A stretch of 10,739 nucleotides of DNA from Candidatus Hodarchaeota archaeon (GTDB lineage Archaea; Asgardarchaeota; Heimdallarchaeia; Hodarchaeales; Hodarchaeaceae): the NCBI GenBank assembly GCA_016839665.1, contig JAEOTU010000235.1:1-10739 (forward strand), written 5' to 3'. Below, one piece after another: positions 5,688-10,739 of this stretch. Position 1 is the stretch's first letter. Each line of letters begins with the position of its first letter. Under the pieces are notes generated by a model. That model did not search any database and was not told the origin of the DNA. It saw only the letters and a program-made list of their open reading frames with translations. The position numbers and the translations under genes were made by a program.

Positions 5688-7616
5688 TTATTGATACGAA
5701 ATTTCTCTTTGGTGAAAGATTTTTGCTAAATCAGAGGAGAAATACAAGATAAAATAGAGATCAATAACTATAATATTCAATAAAACAAAAACTATGGGAT
5801 TACTGGCAAAAAACGTTCCGTTTAATGAATTATGTATAATAGCAAAAGCTATGGCGATGAAAATAACATATTTGTGAATTGTTCTCATTATTTTTCGTTG
5901 TTTAACCAATTTAAAAGCGAAAAGCATCCCTGTTATCACAACGATAGTCCCGAATGGTATCAATAGGTTCGCTAACAGCATGCCTAAGTCATATCGGGTG
6001 GTGGGGAATGTGAAGATATCGCTTATATAATTGATAAAAGCATTAAAATAAGAACTTATGCTTAGAAATTCCAAAAGATTTTGAACATGACCGTGAATAA
6101 CCATGAAATGAAAAAATACTCCAATAAACGGGGCAAATCCGACAATACAATGTACCCAACGCATTTTCTTCGTCATCCGTCTTCTCAACATAGGAAGTGA
6201 TAGATATAGGCTGATATAGAAGGGTATATATGATAGAAGACCGCTAAGCCTAGCCAGATCAGTTAATGCCAGTTGACCATCTATTGTTTCTTCGAAAAAC
6301 TCAGCAGTTAAACCAATGGGAATAATATAGATGGGAGTAAAGGCGTCTGTAATGTTTAGCAGCTGAGCTGTTCCACTTTCGGAAAAAGCGCCAATAACAA
6401 CTGTTCCTAAGCCTTCAGCTCCACATTTTAGATATACATTCTGTCCCATCATGCCTACATGAAACATCGTTATCCTATGGTAATAGATTGAATCAGCTTG
6501 CTGATTGATCCAGGAGGTATTTACAGAGATAACAACATTTAGTTGAGCAGTTTCAATCCATGGTTGGTTTAAACCTACAGCTCTAAGGGGAAACCGAAAA
6601 TCGCCTTGAGATATTAGCTTTACAGAATTGTTTTCTGAAAAATAGTAATACGAACCGTTTTCTAACTCATCAACCTCACCAACTACTAAACGGAGGTCAA
6701 ATTGGGAATTATCTCCTATTATATGAGGAATTGTTGTGCTATCACTTAATAAATCTGAAAATACTGAGAGTGGAATTTCTCCTCTTAGATAGTCTCTCAC
6801 GGATTTTCGTTTTGCAATAGCCTCTTCAACAGTGGTTTCCTCGGAATTACCGGAACTAGATTGCTTGAATTTTATTCGATTAGAAGAAGTTTCTCCACTT
6901 ATCCCTACAGGAAGGACTACTAATGGTTCTAAAGTAGTATCCAAAAAATTTTGGATTTGTGGTGATGTAAAATTTGCTATTACTCGTGAATCTAGATTCA
7001 AGGATGTAAGTTGCAACAGGAAATTTTGTATAGCATGTCCAACCTCAAGATGTACGTATTGAACTCCTCTATAATCATAAAGATAATGATAAGAGCTATA
7101 TCTGTTAGTTGTCTTCTTATAATCGGCAAGTATAAAGAAAATGCTACTTACATTTGATACTGCTTCTAAATCTTGACCGCTGAGTGCTGACAACAGTGAC
7201 GTTGTATTATAAGAAGAAGAAACCCGACCAAGTCGGTGTTCTAGATTATTATAACTATAACAACCTTTACTTAAAGTTGATGTTCCTGAATGAACGAGGA
7301 ATATCTCGAGTGGATAAGTTGCTCCAGCGGAAGGAACAGTTCGAAAACTAGGACCATGAGTTATCCCTTGGAGTGCCCAGAGTATTTGAGCAATATCTTT
7401 AATTTCAACTCTATGGTCTCTGAGATCTTGTGCCATTTTTGTTTGATTTATTGCGGAGCTTAGTGGCAGATGACCTTTTAAATCGGGTGATGGTAAATAT
7501 TCTTGATCGATTAAGGTTGGAATCGTTTCAAAAATCAAGAGAATCAGTGAACTCACAAATACTACTGATAGGATTATAAATATTAGCTGAAGCTGAGTTT
7601 TGGAAGTTTTTCCCAT
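5688..7616 (-). CDS. Membrane fusion: tandem SagB-type nitroreductase domains plus bis-heme ferric-reductase-like domain
   Basis: From the ATG at 7616 the protein has 642 residues. A TTG at 7667 would add 17 residues, but it lies only about 8 bases from the nearest TATA-like box (near 7668-7680), so the ATG is preferred. A signal anchor spans 11-29. Nitroreductase-like domain 1 (about 48-240) carries 'RTVPSAGATYPLEIFLV' at 92-108 and 'LEVGHAIQNFLLQL' at 190-203. Domain 2 (about 258-440) carries 'KRKSVRDYL' at 270-278 and 'GQNVYLKCGAEGLGTVVIGAF' region at 391-411. Both resemble SagB/ThcOx FMN oxidoreductases. About six hydrophobic segments follow (457-477, 487-509, 514-536, 544-569, 580-599, 605-627). 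Two contain exact H-x13-H pairs, H489/H503 and H581/H595, as in ferric reductase and NADPH oxidase heme domains. No cytoplasmic FAD/NAD(P)H domain is present. Eight N-x-S/T sequons lie in the flavin region and a ninth at 599. Substrate unknown. Confidence 0.85.
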   Translation of the reverse strand: MGKTSKTQLQLIFIILSVVFVSSLILLIFETIPTLIDQEYLPSPDLKGHLPLSSAINQTKMAQDLRDHRVEIKDIAQILWALQGITHGPSFRTVPSAGATYPLEIFLVHSGTSTLSKGCYSYNNLEHRLGRVSSSYNTTSLLSALSGQDLEAVSNVSSIFFILADYKKTTNRYSSYHYLYDYRGVQYVHLEVGHAIQNFLLQLTSLNLDSRVIANFTSPQIQNFLDTTLEPLVVLPVGISGETSSNRIKFKQSSSGNSEETTVEEAIAKRKSVRDYLRGEIPLSVFSDLLSDSTTIPHIIGDNSQFDLRLVVGEVDELENGSYYYFSENNSVKLISQGDFRFPLRAVGLNQPWIETAQLNVVISVNTSWINQQADSIYYHRITMFHVGMMGQNVYLKCGAEGLGTVVIGAFSESGTAQLLNITDAFTPIYIIPIGLTAEFFEETIDGQLALTDLARLSGLLSYIPFYISLYLSLPMLRRRMTKKMRWVHCIVGFAPFIGVFFHFMVIHGHVQNLLEFLSISSYFNAFINYISDIFTFPTTRYDLGMLLANLLIPFGTIVVITGMLFAFKLVKQRKIMRTIHKYVIFIAIAFAIIHNSLNGTFFASNPIVFVLLNIIVIDLYFILYFSSDLAKIFHQREISYQ

Positions 7617-7709
7617 CTTGCCAAGCAACCAATAACGGAGGTTCTTCAGGGTCAGAAAGAGTGACAAAGATAAATGTTACTACTTCAACTACTTAATGCT
7701 TATCCTAGT

Positions 7710-7722
7710 GCTTTAATTCAAT
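7710..7722 (+). promoter_or_regulatory. Candidate TATA box for the Fe-S Old Yellow Enzyme gene
   Basis: 'GCTTTAATTCAAT' lies about 40 bases before the GTG at 7756, predicting a leader of about 14 bases. It sits in the 139-bp divergent gap 7617-7755 shared with the flavo-heme fusion, whose own TATA-like box may be 'CATTTATCT' near 7671-7679 on the minus strand. Weak evidence from composition and spacing. Confidence 0.3.
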
Positions 7723-7755
7723 TCCAAAAAGAAATCCACTAGTTGGTACACGGAA

Positions 7756-8883
7756 GTGAATGCAGTGGAGTTAACTCATCTCTTTAGTAAAGGAAAAATT
7801 GGAAAAATTGTGATTAAAAATCGAATTGTTCGTTCGGCAACCTACACTCGAAGAGCAACAAAAGATGGATATGTTACTGATCAACTAATAGACTTCTATA
7901 GCGACCTAGCTCGTGGTGGAACTGGCTTAATAATTACGGAGTTTATTGCTGTCGAAATCGGCCATACAATTAGCCAGGGTGGTTCCTATTTGTATGATGA
8001 TTCATATATATCTGGTCAAAAAAAACTAGTTAAGGCAATCCATGAGTTTTCGGATGTTAAAATTGCAGCTCAACTCGCTCATACAGGACGACAAGGTACC
8101 CATCCTAAATATCAACCAGTTGCACCTTCCCCAATAGCGGATAAAATTGTTGATAAGATCCCTCGAGAATTAACAGTAGATGAGATCAGGGAAACTATTG
8201 GCAATTTCGTAAGTGCAGGTTTACGAGCCTATGAAAGCGGGTATGATATGGTACAGCTACATGCAGCTCACGGATACTTGTTGAGCAATTTCCTTTCTCC
8301 CTACTCCAACCAGCGCAATGACGAATTTGGAGGAGACACTGAGAAACGAATGAAGATAGTCATTGATATATATGATCAACTTAGGGATGAGTTGGGAAGA
8401 GACTTTCCTATTATCATCAAGTTACAAGTGGGAGATTTCGTCCCAGGTGGTATGACACTAGACGAAGGAAAAGAGATTACGAAAAATATCGTGAATGTAG
8501 GTTTTGATGCAATCGAACCGAGCGGAGGAATGGGAGAATCATTATTGGGAGGTGGAAAAGAGTATCCTAGTATCAGAATCAAGTCTCCAGAAGATGAAAA
8601 TTATTTTCTACCATTTGTCAAAGAAATTCGACCGATAATGAAAGATTGCTCAACTATCCTAATGGGGGGAGTGAAAAATCCACTATCTGCAGACAAAATT
8701 CTAAGTGATGGAATTGCTGATTTTATTTCAATGTCTAGACCATTGATTCATGAACCAGACCTACCAAATCGCTGGAAAAGTGGTGATCTCTCTCCAGCGT
8801 TTTGTAAGAGTTGTAATAATTGTTACATGACAGTACAATCTGGACCAGTACATTGTACAGTCAAAAAGAAGGAAAATAAATAA
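7756..8883 (+). CDS. Old Yellow Enzyme-family flavin oxidoreductase with C-terminal [4Fe-4S] motif
   Basis: The 375-residue product is an FMN-binding TIM barrel of the NADH:flavin oxidoreductase/2,4-dienoyl-CoA reductase family. Marks are 'NRIVRSATYTRRATKDG' at 22-38, 'AQLAHTGRQG' at 105-114, 'QLHAAHGYLLSNFLSPYSNQ' at 167-186 (H169, H172 and proton-donor-type Y174), 'DEFGG' at 189-193, 'MGGVKNP' at 303-309 and 'SMSRPLIHEPDL' at 325-336. The C-terminus has C350, C353, C356 and C367 (CxxCxxC-x10-C), matching the cluster site of dienoyl-CoA reductase. The chain ends there, without that enzyme's FAD and NADPH domains, so electrons probably come from a separate donor. The likely reaction is reduction of an activated C=C bond; the substrate is unknown. 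The start is GTG 7756, since no in-frame ATG lies near the N-terminus and a stop occurs at 7714. It is transcribed divergently from the flavo-heme fusion and convergently with the Fe-S protein 27 bases away. Confidence 0.9.
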   Translation: MNAVELTHLFSKGKIGKIVIKNRIVRSATYTRRATKDGYVTDQLIDFYSDLARGGTGLIITEFIAVEIGHTISQGGSYLYDDSYISGQKKLVKAIHEFSDVKIAAQLAHTGRQGTHPKYQPVAPSPIADKIVDKIPRELTVDEIRETIGNFVSAGLRAYESGYDMVQLHAAHGYLLSNFLSPYSNQRNDEFGGDTEKRMKIVIDIYDQLRDELGRDFPIIIKLQVGDFVPGGMTLDEGKEITKNIVNVGFDAIEPSGGMGESLLGGGKEYPSIRIKSPEDENYFLPFVKEIRPIMKDCSTILMGGVKNPLSADKILSDGIADFISMSRPLIHEPDLPNRWKSGDLSPAFCKSCNNCYMTVQSGPVHCTVKKKENK

Positions 8884-8910
8884 TCTGAATTGAAGAGATG
8901 AGATTATTGA

Positions 8911-9747
8911 TTATTGCGACTCTGAAACTAAATTCACTTCCTTCCCTGCTTGACGGTCGAAAATAACCTCACGAGGCTCGAGTTCGAATACATTCTGAGA
9001 ACAATTTTCAACACAAAGACCACAGCCTAAACATTTAGCTCCATCCATTTCTGGGCCATTTTCAGTAAGTGTAAGTGCTTTCTTGTGGCAAAGATCTATA
9101 CATATCCCGCATTGATCACACTTATCCTTATTAATTACTTTAGAACGATGGAACGAGGGAATTTGTCCCCATTCAATCTCTGGAGCCCACCACGAAGCAC
9201 AGTACTGATCGCAATTACATAAACATGCAACACGGGGAGGCCATTTCCAGAGGACAGTTTGAAAACACTGTTCTTCTTTCCTCGAATCAACGACGATTTC
9301 TCTGGCCTCTTCGGGATCAACGAATGTTCCAATCGTTGGTTTTCCTTTGATTTTAGCTTTCGCATCCCACCGACGTGCCTGTTCAGCATCATTATTCAAT
9401 AACAAGCATTTGAACAATTTTGGATGTTCTGAGTGTGTTGAATGTCTGCAACTACAATAAGTGAGATAGATATCATTACTCATTTCGAGAATTTCTAATG
9501 ATTCGTCCAAAGATGGTATAACTTGCCCGCCATGGATTTTTTTTGCATAAAAGTTAAAGAAATTCTTTTTAGGGAATCTCCAAGGCTTTTCCTTTTGCGA
9601 AATATCATCAATTGTACCATAGAGAATCCCCATATCGATGTGCCAATCCCAGAATCTTTGAAATCTATTTATTGTTCCCATAGAATGGTTGGATGGTTCT
9701 AAATACCACACTTTTCGGGCTGTATGCTCAATACACCACTGACACAT
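8911..9747 (-). CDS. Cysteine-rich protein with C-terminal 2[4Fe-4S] ferredoxin domain
   Basis: The 278-residue product ends in a dicluster ferredoxin domain: C210, C213, C216 and C220, then C239, C242, C245 and C249. Each set is CxxCxxCxxxC, and the usual Pro after the fourth Cys is replaced by His or Ser. The first 200 residues carry ten more cysteines: a 'CQWC' at 2-5, 'YCSCRHS' at 97-103, C114, C161, and the dense 'CLCNCDQYC' at 175-183, enough for further metal clusters. This N-terminal region is Trp-rich and is not a family I can name with certainty. No transmembrane segment or signal peptide is present, so it should be a cytoplasmic electron carrier or an electron-accepting subunit. 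Its ATG follows directly on the stop codon of the upstream Fe-S Old Yellow Enzyme, so the two are cotranscribed and probably cooperate. Confidence 0.85.
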   Translation of the reverse strand: MCQWCIEHTARKVWYLEPSNHSMGTINRFQRFWDWHIDMGILYGTIDDISQKEKPWRFPKKNFFNFYAKKIHGGQVIPSLDESLEILEMSNDIYLTYCSCRHSTHSEHPKLFKCLLLNNDAEQARRWDAKAKIKGKPTIGTFVDPEEAREIVVDSRKEEQCFQTVLWKWPPRVACLCNCDQYCASWWAPEIEWGQIPSFHRSKVINKDKCDQCGICIDLCHKKALTLTENGPEMDGAKCLGCGLCVENCSQNVFELEPREVIFDRQAGKEVNLVSESQ

Positions 9748-10739
9748 TTAATTCACCGAGTCCTTAGCCAATTCCATGCAGGCAACGATTTTTGGTGCTT
9801 TGAAACACTTATTACAAGAGATGCAGTCAGCTCTCTTTTTCCCCTCTTTAAACTTCTTTACAAGATCTGGTTCTCTGATAAAGGGCCGACATAACGAAAC
9901 AAAGTCTGCGAATTCCTCACGGAGCTTTTGAATATCAGCTAGCGATCTCTGCCCTCCTACTACAGCCAGGGGCATGTCACCAATATGCTTTTTGATTTTT
10001 CTTGCTGTTGATACATAATATCCTTCCTCTTCGATCTTAACTGTCCGTGTTGATCTCATTCCACTAATTTCAAGGGCATTTAATCCCTTATTTGCTAGCC
10101 AGCTAGCGACTTGAGAGCTTTCCTCCACAGGGAACCCCTCAAAGGGATCATCTGACCCATTCATCTTTACTAGTAATGGGAATGTGCTGCCAACAGCTGA
10201 TCTTATCGCATCGTAGACTGACAAGAGGAGTTGAGCTCTATTTTCCAAGCTTCCACCCCAAGAATCAGTCCTCTGATTCATTTTCTTAGAAAGAAATTGA
10301 CTTATTAAATATCCATGAGCTCCATGAATTTGGATCGCATCATAACCAACTTTCTTAACTCTTGAAGCAGCTTTTTGAAAGCCAGTTATTACGTTCTCAA
10401 TGTCATCTTCGGTCATCATCTTAACATCTTTTTCTTCTCTAGGAGAAGCAGATTTCTTACTAACTGACTGTGCTCCTCCATGATTTAATTGTGCAGCGAC
10501 AGCATTTTCCGACCCTGCTTTTCGAATAACTTGAGTGATTCGCTTTAAACCAGGCAGATGATAATCGTGTGCGATTCCAGCCATTTTATTATGGGCTTTT
10601 CCTTCATCCATAATATACAGATGGCCTTGAATTATGAGGCCTATTTCTCCTTTCCCTAAATTAGAATACAAGTCATAATATTCGTCAATGACAGTACCAT
10701 CATCGTTTGCTGCAAATTCAGCTGTTGCAGAACGAATAA
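9748..10739 (-). CDS. Second Old Yellow Enzyme-family oxidoreductase with [4Fe-4S] motif (N-terminus outside window)
   Basis: The frame is open to the right edge. The visible 329 residues begin with 'IRSATAEFAANDDG', the conserved N-terminal segment of Old Yellow Enzymes, so only about 20-25 residues are missing. A TTG at 10671 is internal and not the true start. Family marks: 'VAAQLNHGGAQS', 'QIHGAHGYLISQFLSKKMNQ' with the paired His and the Tyr proton donor, 'WGGSLENR', 'VVGGQRS' and 'SLCRPFIREPDLV'. The tail has four cysteines in 'CISCNKC' plus one eight residues later (CxxCxxC-x8-C), a probable [4Fe-4S] site. As in the paralogue at 7756, the FAD/NAD(P)H domain of dienoyl-CoA reductase is absent. 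The gene abuts the cysteine-rich ferredoxin-like gene with zero spacing, which suggests that protein is its electron donor or partner. Substrate unknown. Confidence 0.9.
   Translation of the reverse strand, partial: IRSATAEFAANDDGTVIDEYYDLYSNLGKGEIGLIIQGHLYIMDEGKAHNKMAGIAHDYHLPGLKRITQVIRKAGSENAVAAQLNHGGAQSVSKKSASPREEKDVKMMTEDDIENVITGFQKAASRVKKVGYDAIQIHGAHGYLISQFLSKKMNQRTDSWGGSLENRAQLLLSVYDAIRSAVGSTFPLLVKMNGSDDPFEGFPVEESSQVASWLANKGLNALEISGMRSTRTVKIEEEGYYVSTARKIKKHIGDMPLAVVGGQRSLADIQKLREEFADFVSLCRPFIREPDLVKKFKEGKKRADCISCNKCFKAPKIVACMELAKDSVN

Noticed and set aside
7617..7667. TTG start for the flavo-heme fusion at 7667
   Set aside because: The nearest TATA-like box is only about 8 bases upstream of this TTG, so it would precede the predicted transcript start. 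It cannot be excluded, and it would add 17 residues before the signal anchor.
8376..8582. Minus-strand open frame antisense to the first Old Yellow Enzyme gene
   Set aside because: It is a Ser/Pro/Ile-rich shadow of a strongly conserved coding region, with no supporting promoter or homology.
9135..9392. Overlapping minus-strand open frame within the Fe-S protein gene
   Set aside because: It is in another frame of a gene with two intact ferredoxin motifs and has no recognisable domain.
1..10739. CRISPR array, insertion sequence, tRNA or rRNA
   Set aside because: I saw no regularly spaced repeats, transposase motifs, terminal inverted repeats or RNA-gene-like conserved segments in any gap; all gaps are shorter than about 160 bases.

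Overview
The window is AT-rich and gene-dense, with about 95% coding and no gene-free stretch longer than about 160 bases. Most starts lack a convincing Shine-Dalgarno site, and several are preceded by A/T-rich TATA-like boxes. Gene content is archaeal in flavour: an MJ0301-type metallo-hydrolase, Fe-S Old Yellow Enzymes, a polyferredoxin-like protein, and a membrane redox protein rich in N-glycosylation sequons. An archaeon, possibly of the Asgard group, fits best. The lineage is inferred from general character only; no rRNA or marker gene is present.

Layout, left to right. (1) A membrane protein with a PH-like soluble tail runs off the left edge on the minus strand (1-647). (2) Divergent to it is an MJ0301-type metallo-beta-lactamase-fold enzyme (804-1691, +), convergent with a branched-chain aminotransferase (1704-2780, -). 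(3) A 125-bp divergent promoter region (2781-2905) separates the aminotransferase from a two-gene unit: a stand-alone ChrB C-terminal domain (2906-3439, +) and an MFS exporter (3508-4716, +). (4) A GH130 glycosidase or mannoside phosphorylase (4679-5614, -) overlaps the tail of the MFS gene by 38 bp. Upstream of it on the same strand is a large membrane flavo-heme fusion (5688-7616, -). (5) Divergent to the fusion is an Fe-S Old Yellow Enzyme (7756-8883, +). Convergent with that is a tight two-gene unit on the minus strand: a second Fe-S Old Yellow Enzyme (9748 to beyond the right edge) followed with no gap by a cysteine-rich [4Fe-4S] protein (8911-9747).

The right half (5.7-10.7 kb) looks like a redox neighbourhood. 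The most unusual gene is the fusion. It has a signal anchor, two tandem SagB-type nitroreductase domains predicted outside the cell, and a C-terminal ferric-reductase-like membrane domain with two exact H-x13-H pairs. Positive-inside charges, the nine N-x-S/T sequons and the histidine positions all agree on one topology: a bis-heme wire delivering electrons from the cytoplasmic side to an external flavin module. Next to it, the two Fe-S Old Yellow Enzymes lack the FAD/NAD(P)H domain of 2,4-dienoyl-CoA reductase, and one is cotranscribed with a ferredoxin-like protein that could be its electron donor. Whether these parts form one pathway is inference from proximity.

The left half holds ordinary metabolism (branched-chain amino acids, a possible pterin-type hydrolase) and a probable oxyanion-resistance or efflux pair.
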